Source: Mesostigma viride (Eukaryota; Streptophyta; Mesostigmatophyceae; Mesostigmatales; Mesostigmataceae). Taken from it: a stretch of 64,000 nucleotides of DNA. Under the pieces are notes generated by a model. It was not told the origin of the DNA, did no database searches, and saw only the letters and a list, made by a program, of their open reading frames with translations. Position numbers and translations under genes: made by a program. Shown here in pieces: positions 24,391-34,618 of the stretch. The DNA is taken from assembly GCA_009746045.1 (NCBI GenBank), contig RPFO01000213.1:9521536-9585535 (forward strand), in the 5' to 3' direction. How positions within the stretch are numbered: the stretch's first letter is position 1; each line of letters starts with the position of its first letter.

Positions 24391-24904
24391 AGTAGGTAGT
24401 GAACGAGACGACTATCCCTTGCCACATACACCTTTTCAAGACCCCTTCCGCGTCCAGGAACAAGAAGTCGACACTTCCTTGATAGGTAATGGGCGGGTCG
24501 CCTTCAAGCTAGGAGCGTCGTGCTGCCCGTTTCGGGACACGCTTTACCTAGAAGCTAGACCTGCTCACAGCGGATAAATCCTTTCGTAGTTAGCCTGTCC
24601 TTCGCCTTGTTTTCCTGCTTACGGTTGTTTCCTGCCTTAGATCGGGGAGTATTACTGTTCGGAGACGATTAGCGTCGCCGTACCTACACCTTTTTCCTTG
24701 TGCTGCTGCTTTATTAGACGGCCGCACCCGCAGAGTTACGGGGCGCTGTGTTAGGACGAGCGCTGGGATATCCGGCCGCTGACTTAGGACGAGAGCTGGA
24801 AACTCCCGCCCTCCTTCTTCTTTCGGTGATCCAGATCGTCAAGCTAAGTCGCCTACCCCTACCTCGTCTAGCTTGACATCACAAGACACGCCAGGTGAGT
24901 TATC

Positions 24905-25297
24905 ATGAGTCAACGTCGTGTTTTTACTGCGCCTTCCCATTCATCTAGTGATAATAGTTTAGCTAAGTATTACGTAGTTATTACCCCTCAATGGTCAGCC
25001 ATTTTCCTCTCTTGGTCAGATGCTAGGAAGATAGTGCAAAACCGTACATATAATGTAATTAGGTATAAGAAATTTGTTACCTTCGAGGAAGCTCAACAAT
25101 TCCTTATAGACCATAGCGTATCAGATCTAGGCCTACACGTACGTTCTACTCCTCATGGTCGCCCTCCTGTAGAAGCTCTAGATTTTGCTACCCCTCCTTC
25201 GTCTCCCCCTAAGAGGGCTGCATCCTCATCTAGCTTAGATACTCCTCTCACCTTGGAATTCGGTTCCCTATCCATTACTGTTGTTAAAAAGGACTGA
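24905..25297 (+). CDS. Accessory ORF with RNase H1 N-terminal / hybrid-binding-like domain
   Basis: A 130-residue ORF with a true ATG (MSQRRVFTAPS) lies between the LTR and gag. Residues about 22-70 read YYVVITPQWSAIFLSWSDA, then RYKKFVTFEEAQQFL. That pattern of paired Tyr, a mid-domain Trp, a KKF strand and an EA-helix is typical of the small hybrid-binding domain at the N terminus of RNase H1, also found in caulimovirus-type translation factors. The C-terminal half is Ser/Pro-rich with PPSSPPKRA. Most Ty3/gypsy elements have no such ORF. Its role (RNA:DNA hybrid binding or translational control) is inferred from the fold family only. Confidence 0.6.
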   Translation: MSQRRVFTAPSHSSSDNSLAKYYVVITPQWSAIFLSWSDARKIVQNRTYNVIRYKKFVTFEEAQQFLIDHSVSDLGLHVRSTPHGRPPVEALDFATPPSSPPKRAASSSSLDTPLTLEFGSLSITVVKKD

Positions 25298-25420
25298 TTT
25301 AAATTGTTCCTTTCTTTAAACCATTAAAATCTTTTCCTTTTCTTTCCTTGCCTTATATTAGGCCTTGTCCTTTATCCTTGCTGCTTTCAGTTAGATTTTT
25401 GATCATTTACTTAAACAAAA

Positions 25421-27146
25421 ATGGATCCAATGGGTGGTAACCTGTCGCCTATACCTACCAATACTCCTACTACCAATAATAATAATAATATACTACTAAT
25501 AACATTAACAAACAATACTCGTGGTAACCGACGGGACTCACTTGAAACGGTACACCATCTCACTCCTCAAGGTATCTGCGTACCTCACCGCCTTCTCCTG
25601 CTGCTGGTGGTCGCCGTCGTCCCTCAATTACCCCTCCTACCTATGAACAACGTATTGCAAGTCAGATTTAGTGATGAACCTTCTTTCGTTGTGAACCAGG
25701 CCCCTGCCCCTTCTGCAACCTTGGCTCACCCTCCAGCAGGTCCTCACAACTAACAATGTTAGGCCTCCTTCCCACCCTGTGCCTTCATGCCTGCTATTAA
25801 CACGGGTCGTACCTCTGCCCCTGTCGGTCCTTCTGGGCGCCCTAGTGCAGTTCCCTTTTTCCCACCTGCTTCCTGGTCCTACCCTGAGACGGCCTATGAG
25901 GCTGCCCAGGTTCCTACCCGTGTGGCTGATTTAGAAGTTAATAATGATTTCAGTACCATGCCCTAGATGATAGGAATTATGATCATTTTGCCTATTCCTC
26001 TCTTCGTGAGCAATATACTGTCCCCTTCTCCTATGGGCACCATCCTGAAACGGTGGCCCCTCTAGACCCCTACCCAAGACTTTTCCTATCCTTCCTTCTA
26101 TCCCGCTTATGTAGCAGTGGAAGATAGTGGCCCTATGGGAAAAACTGACTCTTCTAATCCCCCTAAGCCCCTGCTCTTCCCCTCTTTGCCAACCTTCCTA
26201 AGCTGGATGTCAAGTCTACCCCTCAACAGTTTTTCACCTTCATTATGTTGCTCACCCAGAACACAGAGTCCTGGCAGAACACAATAGGTGGCGCCTCTCT
26301 GATGCTGTATTAGTTCCTCATTATCTTACTACCTGCATTACTCCTGAACTTGCTAACCTCATCAGTGTGAGTCTCTTGCCTCTCATGCCTACCCAAACTC
26401 TGTAGCAGAATTGTTTAAGCGTTTAGAGAACCATTTAGTCCCTCCCGATTCAGATTGGCAGGATAGATTAGCCTTTGGCACCTTGCAGCAGGGTACCAAG
26501 TCCTTCAAAGAATATATGAAAGAGTTTGATGCTCAGATGGTACGAATTAGGGATCTGTCGGGTGCAGAAGTGCGTGCCGCTTCCTTCAGGGCCTCAGTAG
26601 ACCCTATTGCGTGAAGTCAAACGCCAGTTCTCTGCCTACCGTTTTACTGACCTGCCCCTCAAGCATGTGCGCCAGCATCTTTTACGTGTAGCAGATTTCT
26701 TCTCCACGCCTTCTCTTCCTACCCGTTCCCGTATTAATAATATTATCCTTACCCCTGAGGAGGAGAACTCCTATGTAGAAGAATTAGATATCTGTGTGAC
26801 TGACCTTTCAGCTCTGGATGTCTCTCATATTACCTGCTATCATTGTAAGGAAGTAGGTCATCTTAAACGTGAGTGCCCCAAGTTCCTTTCGGGTGCTCCC
26901 CCTCATCCCGACGCTCGCCCTCCTCGTACCCCTCAGCGTGCTCCTATTCGTCCCACTTCAGGACGCATTCCTTCAGCTACCCCTAGTAGGCTGAATGCTG
27001 TGCAGACAGGATCCCCAGGGTTCCCCTATGATAATCAGGCTCCCGCACCCTCTTCAATCCCTCGTGACCCTCCAGCAGTGGCTTTTCCGCCAGGGTCTTC
27101 TTCGGGGTTCGTTCCTATGGATTTGGGGGGGGAGGGGGAACAGTAG
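25421..27146 (+). pseudogene. gag: Gag (capsid and CCHC nucleocapsid), frame-disrupted
   Basis: It starts at ATG 25421 (MDPMGGNLSPIP) in frame 2. Coding is interrupted between about 25754 and 26410, resumes in frame 2 at 26411-26614 with the retrotransposon-gag signature (FKRLENHLVPPDSDWQDRL, FGTLQQGTKSFKEYMKEF), then shifts to frame 3 at about 26607-27146. The final part carries the zinc knuckle CYHCKEVGHLKREC (C-x2-C-x4-H-x4-C) and a Pro-rich tail. Gag packages element RNA. At least two frame changes mean this copy cannot make an intact Gag unless the breaks are consensus errors. Confidence 0.75.
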
Positions 27147-27201
27147 GCCTGTCAGCCGGGGGTAACCTGGACAGGTCCTTAGATAGTACCCCAGATATTA
27201 A

Positions 27202-29682
27202 TTTTTGCTGCCTGTTTTTATAACCTCTGTAGGAGCTGAATCATCCCTACCACTACGTGTGCGTCCTCTTATGTTCTTGAATGGTGGTTTAACCGTCCCT
27301 CACACTGTTGTAGACCCCTTCTTGCATGCTGATGAACTCTTGAATGTCTCTGTGTTGGTAGATAGCGGTGCGGCTAGCTCCTTTGTGAGCGAGGCCCTAG
27401 TTAGACGTTTAGGACTAGTCCCTACCCCTCACACCAAACCCGTTACTGTTCATTATGCTGATGGTCGCACCAGTCATTCCCCGGGTACGGTGTCCCTTCC
27501 CATGGTTATACAAGGACGTACTGTCAACCTGACGGCCACTATAGGCCCTATCACTACCGCTGATGTATTACTAGGATTAGATTGGCACCAGGATAATAAG
27601 ATTACTATTAATTATGATACCATGGTCATTTGGTTTCCAGATAGCTCTTACTGGGTACCTGAACGTCATTATAGATTGGAAAATTTATCCTTGGTAGATA
27701 TTACTCCTCCTACACCTGTTGATCCTCCTGTAAGACCTATACCTGAAGTAATAATGTCAAATGACGAATTACGTTCTGAATTAAAGCAAAATGGATACCT
27801 ATTATGTATGTTCCTTCAGTTAGAAGTACAACAGATACCTATCACTAACAATAGTGTGGATATAGATGTAAATACAGTGGATACAATAGGAGTAGGATTT
27901 ACTGAAAATGAAATAGTAAGATACATGGCTGTGATAGATTCCTCAAAAGTATTTGAAGAAAAGACTCCTTCTTATCCTCCTCCTCGTTCTGTTTTACACC
28001 GTGTAGTTATCAAGGACGGTGCAGTTCCTACGCACTCTCCGATGTATAGAATGGGCCCTACCGAGTTAAAGGAACTAAAACAGATTTTAGTGTCATTATT
28101 AGAAGCAGGATTGATAGAGCCTAGTAACTCCCCCTACTCAGCTGGTGTCCTGTTAGTTCCTAAGCCAAATGGCAAGTTTCGCCTAGTTACTGATTATAGG
28201 AAGTTGAATGATATTACTGTGAAATCTAAATACCCTCTACCTCGTATTGACGATATATTTAATAAGGTTAAAGGTTCCACTTGTTTCACAGTACTGGATT
28301 GTGCGGATGGTTTTTGGCAGTTGCGGATAGCTCCTGAGGATTGCCATAAAACCGCCTTTGCTACCCCTTTTGGTCATTACCAGTTTAGAGTAGCGGCTAT
28401 GGGACTCTGTAACTCGCCTGCCTCTTTTCAAATGTTAATGAATGAAGTGCTTAGACCTGTTATGGGAAATTCTCATCTTCCTCAGGTGTCCTCTGATCTA
28501 AAGGATCCCTCCTTCTCCTCTGTTTCTTTATCTGAGCATGACCGTTCTTGTGCTCAAGCTTACTTAGATGATATTCTTATTTACTCTCCTGATTTTGAAA
28601 CGCACCTACGTGATTTAAAGAAAGTATTAGAAATAATGGCTGAAAATTCTTTGTGGGCGCGCCGTGCTAAAGTGCGTTCGGGTAGGAGTGTCCCATTTTT
28701 AGGGCACGTTCTGTCAGATGCCGGGGTCGCTACCGACCCGGATAAAACTAAGTCAATTCAGGAATGGCCTACTCCTACCGACGTTAAAGGTGTACGTAGT
28801 TTCCTAGGAATTGCTTCTTACTATAGGCGTTTTATCCCGCGTTTCGCCACTATAGCAGCCCCTATTAATCATTTATTAAAGAAGGATATCCCCTTTGTTT
28901 GGAGTAGTGAGTGTCAGTCTGCTTTTCAGTGCCTAAAATCCCTACTCCTTTCCCCTCCTGTACTCATCCTACCGGATACTACTAAACCCTTTGTTGTGGC
29001 TACAGATGCTAGTAAAGTAGCTATAGGTGGTGTCCTTCTCCAGGATCAGGGTCAGGGCTTACAGCCAATTGAATATATCTCTAGGACAATGCTCCCTGCG
29101 GAGCGTAACTATCCCGTCCACCAGCAGGAACTCTTAGCGGTGGTGTATTGTTGCCACGCGTGGCAGCACTTCCTTAAAGGTGCTCAATTTGATGTCTGCC
29201 TGAATGAACCCTGTGAGCTAGATCCTTATAGGTTAGTTATCCAAACGGATCATCGTCCCCTTACCCATCTTCTCTCCCAACCCAACCTTACCCCTCGGCA
29301 AGCGCGCTGGATGGAATTTTTAGCACAGTTTTCCCCTTTTAAACTTCAGTATGTCAAGGGTGTAGATAACATAGTACCAGATGCACTCTCTCGTCGTGCA
29401 GACTATTCCTTCTTCGAGGACCTTGATGTTCTCAATATTACTCTAGTTCCTACTACTATGGGTGTAACCCCTTATGGTGAACTACCTGATGATGATTCCT
29501 ATGCCTACCTCTTTCATACAGCTGTTCGCATGCCTGATCTCCTTTCTCACGTAGGACTCTCTCTCCCGTGTGAGGCCCTTCCTGTGGCCTCGGTGGGGGG
29601 GGAGGGGAAAAATAAAATTTCTATACCGCTTAGCCATATAGCGACTAGGTCAGGAAAGTCTTATGAAAACGTAGTCCCCTAG
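27202..29682 (+). CDS. pol: Pol: protease, reverse transcriptase, RNase H
   Basis: The frame opens after a stop at 27199; the first ATG is at about 27271. Protease: LVDSGAASSFVSEALVRRL (DSG active site) and DVLLGLDW. Reverse transcriptase: KFRLVTDYRKLN, YPLPRIDD, FTVLDCADGFWQL and AYLDDILIYS, with the catalytic Asp residues intact. RNase H: VVATDASKVAIGGVL, HQQELLAVV, QTDHRPLTHLL and DALSRR, giving the D-E-D-D set. Pol copies element RNA to DNA and removes the RNA strand. No gag-pol frame overlap is visible, so it may be expressed by reinitiation or from a precursor hidden by the gag breaks. Confidence 0.95.
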   Translation, partial: FLLPVFITSVGAESSLPLRVRPLMFLNGGLTVPHTVVDPFLHADELLNVSVLVDSGAASSFVSEALVRRLGLVPTPHTKPVTVHYADGRTSHSPGTVSLPMVIQGRTVNLTATIGPITTADVLLGLDWHQDNKITINYDTMVIWFPDSSYWVPERHYRLENLSLVDITPPTPVDPPVRPIPEVIMSNDELRSELKQNGYLLCMFLQLEVQQIPITNNSVDIDVNTVDTIGVGFTENEIVRYMAVIDSSKVFEEKTPSYPPPRSVLHRVVIKDGAVPTHSPMYRMGPTELKELKQILVSLLEAGLIEPSNSPYSAGVLLVPKPNGKFRLVTDYRKLNDITVKSKYPLPRIDDIFNKVKGSTCFTVLDCADGFWQLRIAPEDCHKTAFATPFGHYQFRVAAMGLCNSPASFQMLMNEVLRPVMGNSHLPQVSSDLKDPSFSSVSLSEHDRSCAQAYLDDILIYSPDFETHLRDLKKVLEIMAENSLWARRAKVRSGRSVPFLGHVLSDAGVATDPDKTKSIQEWPTPTDVKGVRSFLGIASYYRRFIPRFATIAAPINHLLKKDIPFVWSSECQSAFQCLKSLLLSPPVLILPDTTKPFVVATDASKVAIGGVLLQDQGQGLQPIEYISRTMLPAERNYPVHQQELLAVVYCCHAWQHFLKGAQFDVCLNEPCELDPYRLVIQTDHRPLTHLLSQPNLTPRQARWMEFLAQFSPFKLQYVKGVDNIVPDALSRRADYSFFEDLDVLNITLVPTTMGVTPYGELPDDDSYAYLFHTAVRMPDLLSHVGLSLPCEALPVASVGGEGKNKISIPLSHIATRSGKSYENVVP

Positions 29683-29750
29683 GACCTCCCCTTCTCTTCG
29701 GCAAGGCGGTAGGAGATCTCTTTAAACCTGTTCTGGATACTTCTGTAGCG

Positions 29751-31277
29751 ATGCCTACCTCTGATCTTGAACGCCTTATTAGTAGATTTACGGCCACTGA
29801 GCCGGAAGCATTAGCTGCCATTGCTGCACATCCCCAACAATTAGGCAAGCACCCTTGTAAATTTGTAGGTGGGTTTTTATATGTGCAGATAGCAGATTCT
29901 CCCCCTCAATGGCGCCTGTATGTCCCTCCTATCTGTCGCTCCTCCTTGCTCTTTGAGTTGCATGACTTAGCTGCTCACCAGGGTGGTAAACGGGTACGGG
30001 ACCTAGTAGCCCGCTCTTATTACTGGCCTTCCCTTTATAAGGATGTGGATGAGTATGTTAGAACTTGTCAATCTTGCCAGGAAATGAAACCCAATAATGT
30101 AGGACAGATAGCAGAACCTAGGACCTTGCCTGACCCTATCATGCCTTGGGATTCTATCATGATGGATTTTGTAGGACCTTTTAGAAAGAATGATAGGGGC
30201 AATGCCCAAATCCTTGTGTTCATAGATCGTTTTACTCGTATGTGCCATCTTGTGCCGTGTCCTTTAGAACTCACCGCACGTGATTGCGCACGCCTATACC
30301 TCAATAATGTATATAGATATCATGGATTGAGTAGGCAGTTTATTAGTGATAAGGATAAATTATTTACCTCAGATTTTTGGCAGCAGTTTTTCGCTGCCAT
30401 CGGTACCAAGGTTACCTACGGTACTGCCTACCACTCCTCCTCCTCTCATTTAGTAGAGCGTCTTAATAGAGTAGTAGAAGAAGCGCTTAGGCACTATGTT
30501 AATGGCTCGGGTAGTGATTGGGAGGATTATTTATGTTTGGTAGAGTTCTCCCTCAACAATTGTCCCCAAGCTGCGCATGGATATACGCCCTTCTTCTTAG
30601 ATACTGGGAGACAGCCCCTTACCCCTACCTCTCTCTTAGCTAGTCCTCTACGGGACAAGGATGATGTGTCCCGAGATACTGTAGAAGGTGTACAGTCCTT
30701 ACTAGATAGAATGAAAACTGCTCATGACCACGCGATCTCAGGGTATCAAAAAGCTCAGGCTAAGTACCTTGCTAGGTTGCGTGCCTCCTTAGATAGACGA
30801 GCACCTGAGATAGAAGTAGGAGATCTAGTATTAGTAGAAGGCCCCCGTGTTGGCCGTTTTGCTCATAAGTTTGAAGCAGAACTGAAGGTCAAACTTAGGC
30901 CTGCCTTCTTAGGACCCTTCCATGTGTTGTCTAGGGTAGGAAATTTCTTGTATAAGGTCGATATCCCTACCTCTTGGCAAACGCATTCAAACACCTTCCA
31001 TAGGAGCCAGCTTAAACTGTACCACCCTAGTACGTTCGCTGGCAGGGAGTTAGCGCCTGCCCCTTTAGAGCATAATCCTGACACTGGGGAAGTAGAAGAC
31101 GAAGTAGAAAGCATCGTGGCCCATCGAGATATCAAAAAGGGCCGCGGTACCCAGCGTCAGTATAAAGTGAAGTGGATGTATGCTCGTAGTGAAGTAGATA
31201 AGGTTTGGTATACGGAGAGTGAGCTAGATGGGTGTAGTCGCCTGCTGCAGGAATATAAAACCCTGCACAAGCTCTAG
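29751..31277 (+). CDS. pol: Pol: integrase with chromodomain-like C terminus
   Basis: A 508-residue ORF beginning at ATG 29751, in a different frame from the upstream pol segment (68-base gap). The N-terminal zinc domain is ELHDLAAHQGGKRV..YVRTCQSC (HHCC). The catalytic core has WDSIMMDFVGP, FISDKDKLFTSDFW and, 35 residues after the second Asp, HLVERLN: a DD35E triad. The C-terminal part has a GPF/Y-like segment (RPAFLGPFHVLSRVGN) and a chromodomain-like tail (VESIVAHRDIKKG, RQYKVKWMYA, WYTESEL). The tail is the mark of chromoviruses and may guide insertion to particular chromatin. It probably forms one polyprotein with the upstream segment, separated here by a frameshift. Confidence 0.92.
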   Translation: MPTSDLERLISRFTATEPEALAAIAAHPQQLGKHPCKFVGGFLYVQIADSPPQWRLYVPPICRSSLLFELHDLAAHQGGKRVRDLVARSYYWPSLYKDVDEYVRTCQSCQEMKPNNVGQIAEPRTLPDPIMPWDSIMMDFVGPFRKNDRGNAQILVFIDRFTRMCHLVPCPLELTARDCARLYLNNVYRYHGLSRQFISDKDKLFTSDFWQQFFAAIGTKVTYGTAYHSSSSHLVERLNRVVEEALRHYVNGSGSDWEDYLCLVEFSLNNCPQAAHGYTPFFLDTGRQPLTPTSLLASPLRDKDDVSRDTVEGVQSLLDRMKTAHDHAISGYQKAQAKYLARLRASLDRRAPEIEVGDLVLVEGPRVGRFAHKFEAELKVKLRPAFLGPFHVLSRVGNFLYKVDIPTSWQTHSNTFHRSQLKLYHPSTFAGRELAPAPLEHNPDTGEVEDEVESIVAHRDIKKGRGTQRQYKVKWMYARSEVDKVWYTESELDGCSRLLQEYKTLHKL

Positions 31278-31353
31278 TCGTAGGCCTTCTCCTCTCTTAT
31301 GTTATGTCTGCTGTCGACGGGTGGTTGGTTGTCCCCTCCCCTCCGCAGCCGTC

Positions 31354-33664
31354 ATGACAGAGCCTACCCCTCCGGCTGAGAGCCCGCTGCCGTCCCTGCC
31401 CCTACCGGACCCTGAGCTGTATTTCGAGGCCCTTCCGGGCCGTTGGGTGTCGCGATCATGTTACCGGGGTGGCGTTGTGCAGCCGGCCCTTCAGGCCCAA
31501 CATGCGAGCTTAGTCAGGGCGGCCCTCTTCGGGGTCACGTGGTATGGTCCTTCCCCTGATGAGCCGCACCAGCTTGTCCTGCACGGTTTCGATGATGCCG
31601 GACACTGTTTGTTGGGGTGTGGTTCCAGCTGTCCCGCCTTGGGGCAGATAGATGCGGTTCTCCGGTGTTGCCGTGTGTTCTCCTACCTCTCCACTCCTGT
31701 GGGCCGTACCTGCCTACGGGAGGTGTTCCCGTGGCTTCCAGCTGAGGGTGATGCTGAGGTAGACGAGAACCCCTGCGACCTTTTACGGGCCGTAGAGTTC
31801 ATGGAGATAGCTGATCAGTCGGCGGGACTAGCGGTTAGTGGTCCTACCCCTTCGGGCGCCCCAGCCGAGGTACATTATACTCCAGATTATTCTGCCTCGA
31901 GCGCTGCGTCCGCCTCCTCGGTGTCTGTCCCTCCCTCTCCGGTCCCGTCGTCCCCTCGGTCGACCCGGGATGTCGCAGTGGAGCCTACCCCTTCGGGTTT
32001 GCCTGATCCTCTTTCGGCGACGGTCTCGGCTATGCAGGCTCAGATCCAGTCTTTGACCACGGCGTTTGGGGCCTTCCTTGCGGCCCAGGCGCAGGTCCCG
32101 GCCACGCCGGCTGGATCCGCGCCCCCTACCCCTTCTGTCGCCCCGGCGACTACGGCTTCGCCCGCGCCCCCGCCTGCGCCCGCGGTCGCTGTGGTTCCGG
32201 CGGCTCCTGCGACTCCTGCTGCCTCTGCGCCTGTCACCGCTCTACCTGCGCCTACGCGGGAGTCTCCTGCCCCTGTTAGCTCGCCCTCCGTCGCTGCTTC
32301 CGAGCCTCCTCCCGCTCAGGCGCAGACGTCGCGGGGTTTCTTTGGCGATACTAGCGGCTTCCCAGACTTTGGGAGGGTGGTCCTCCGCAGAGGATTCCGG
32401 TTCCTGACTGGGGCCTGGATGGTAGTCAATCTTATGCAGGACTGCCTGTCCCTACGGGCCCCATTTTCAACATGTGGCCTGAGGGTGCACCGGCAACGGA
32501 GACCGGCGCGCCTGCGTCGTTGGTGGGTCCGTCACGGCCCTCTCTGGCTTCAGGTCCGGCGCGACCTCCTGTTTTACCAGTGCCCCCTGCGTCGGTGTCG
32601 GCTCCTGCCCCTGCGTCAGCCCCTGCTCCGGTCCCTCCTCCTTCGGCCTCGCGGTCTTGGCCGCGGTTGTTCGGTCCACCGGTCAGGATCCTCGCGCCAC
32701 CCGCGCTGCCGATTCCCTCAGGGAGTTGTCCCAGGGTGATCGGGACAGGGCTCCTTCTGTGGTGCACGCGACGCCGGAGTCGCGTGACACGCCCATTCCG
32801 GGGTATGGTATGTCCGCACTCGCCTGCCGACAGTGTGACCTGCCGCGCGCCTCTGCTGAGCTTGCCATCTCTCCCATGTCCTATGGGTTCTCCCAGGTGT
32901 GTCGGGCGCCCCGGGATCGTGGCCTACCCATTGAGACTGATCGGCCTCCGTTCGACATGGTTATTTTAGCTGATCCGGTGTTCGAGGGTGAGATCCTGGT
33001 CCGGCGCGTCCTGTATCGCTGGGCGAGGCGCCACAACGACTTGGACACCTACGGTGGGTTTCAGTGGGCTTACCCTCCCCCTCTGGGCATTATGGCTTCG
33101 GATGCCCTTACAGTAGAGTTTCCTGCGGTGCCGGGTGCGGCGTACACTACGGTCCTCCAGCCCATCCTTGAGTGGGATGCCCGCCGCCCGGCGCCTATCC
33201 CGGGCCAGGGTCTAGACTCCCGCGGTCACCCTCCTCCTCGTGCCAGCGACTACCTAGAGACATTCGGGTCGCGACAGTGTGTTCGTCGGTGGCGCTCCCG
33301 CGAGATTCGGCACATCCGGTTGTGGCCGTCCAACGTGGAGCCCCTGGTGGACCTGTTCTTCCCGACGGGTCTGCGCCCTCGGATTCGGTATCATTGCCTC
33401 CTCCTGCGGGCCCTTTGCCTGATCGCGGTAGAGCCTTTCCTTCGCCTCTTTGCCTGTGGCTTTCTGGACTGGGCCCGTGGCCAGGTCGTCCTCACGCAGC
33501 ATAGGTATTACTGGGCCTTCCTGGGCCTCTTTCCTGACGGCGTGTGGGCCGATGTTTTCCTCACTGTAGATAGGCATGACAATGTTGAGGATGTGGCTCA
33601 CTACCAGGCCTACCTGGAGGTCCTGCTGGCCTCTCGTGGCACTTACCAGACGGATGGCCACTAG
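31354..33664 (+). pseudogene. Extra ORF between integrase and 3' LTR, unidentified, frame-disrupted
   Basis: Beyond integrase the frame from ATG 31354 (MTEPTPPAESPLPSL) encodes an N-terminal domain with several Cys (VLHGFDDAGHCLLGCGSS, QIDAVLRCCRVFSYL), then a long Ala/Pro/Ser-rich linker. Near 32371-32377 the frame shifts (EGGPPQRIPVPDWGLDG in the new frame), and again near 32640-32700 into the frame ending at 33664 (GYGMSALACRQCD, FLRLFACGFLDWARG, YYWAFLGLFPDGVW). Codons are clearly GC-richer than in gag-pol. A pyrimidine-rich CCCCTCCGCAG lies just before the ATG, as if the ORF used a spliced RNA. One hydrophobic stretch is present, but no recognisable envelope domain. It could be captured host sequence or an element-specific accessory gene. 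Confidence 0.6.
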
Positions 33665-34029
33665 ATAGAGGGCCTTAGGCCCGACCTGAGGGTGTTGTCC
33701 CTCCGGTATGTAGAGTCGCCCTCATATTCTGGCCAGTTGGTTGGCTGTTCTTGGTCCTTAGCGCTGATGTGTTTACTCTGTGTGTCCTGCCCAGTGCCGT
33801 CCCCCCCGGCCAGGACTCCGTTCCAGGCAGTTAGGGGAACCTACCACCAGGCTTGGTGCTGGCTAACCCTACACCACCCGGCGTGGTGGTGGAGACCGTG
33901 TGAACTATTGGTGCTTTGTATCTGGGATGGTCTATCGATTGTGTTGGTGTGTGCTGGGTGCGTTAGGATTATTTTCCTACCCCTCTGGTTCCCTCCTCTC
34001 TGCGTAGGGAGAGGGCTCCCTACCTTTTG

Positions 34030-34041
34030 TGGGGGGGGAGG
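34030..34041 (+). other. Polypurine tract
   Basis: A G-rich purine run (GGGGGGGGAGG) lies directly before the 3' LTR, the usual primer for plus-strand DNA synthesis. Confidence 0.85.
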
Positions 34042-34613
34042 TGTTACGTCGCGTAACAATTCGTTGTAGTTACGGACGTAAATTAGGTCCTTGGCCTCGG
34101 TTGTTCCTAGGTTACGTGCAGTTCTAGTCTGGACATGATTGTCCCCGTAACAGTACTGTGGTATATTGGGTGCCTTTGGGCGCCGCGCCGCGTACTATAT
34201 TAGTGGTCCTTATCCTTTTGTAGAATGTAGTGGACCGGCGTGCATCTGTGCACCTGCCTGTGTTTCTGTGGTTCTGCAGGCGAGGGCCAGGTCGGCCCGA
34301 GCCTGTTGGACCGTTGGTGACCATTTATGCACGTTCCACTCCTTGTGTGGTCACTCGGCGTGTGTTAAGTGAATTGACACATTTAGGCTTGGGTCACGGC
34401 AGTGTAGTTGTGTTTCCTTCCTCTATTCCTGGAGTAAACGGGTTTTGTTAAATGGTTGTATGGCGTATTATAGCAACACTTACGTTAATGCATTGAGATC
34501 AGCTCCGTCACGTTCGTCTTTCGCCAGAGGGTTAAGTAGAGGAGGCCTGACCAGTTTAGGTAGTATCAGGCCCATTAGAGGTAGAGGTGGAGGTAGATAT
34601 CCGCGGCGTAACA
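34042..34613 (+). repeat. 3' LTR
   Basis: 572 bp, at a constant offset of 10,242 from the 5' LTR with no difference seen, followed by target duplication GGCGC at 34614-34618. Confidence 0.95.
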
Positions 34614-34618
34614 GGCGC

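Larger units (their letters stand above)
23800..34613 (+). mobile_element. Complete Ty3/gypsy LTR retrotransposon (chromovirus type), 10,814 bp
   Basis: Two 572-bp LTRs bound the element, both TG...CA. The flanking 5 bp (23795-23799 and 34614-34618) are both GGCGC, a perfect target duplication. Inside, in order: candidate primer site, a small ORF with an RNase H1 N-terminal-like domain, Gag with a CCHC knuckle, protease, reverse transcriptase, RNase H, integrase with chromodomain-like tail, an extra ORF, and a polypurine tract. RT-RNase H-integrase order plus the tail places it in Ty3/gypsy chromoviruses. Gag-pol codons are AT-richer than the flanking host genes. The LTRs match at every line I compared, with no length change, which implies a young insertion, yet gag and the extra ORF carry frame breaks. 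Confidence 0.95.

Noticed and set aside
31228-31353. Upstream ATG at 31228 as start of the extra retrotransposon ORF
   Set aside because: It overlaps the integrase C terminus; the ATG at 31354 follows an acceptor-like site and begins protein-like sequence.
34166-34451. Short ORFs inside both LTRs
   Set aside because: Identical in both LTRs simply because the LTRs match; no start context or domain.
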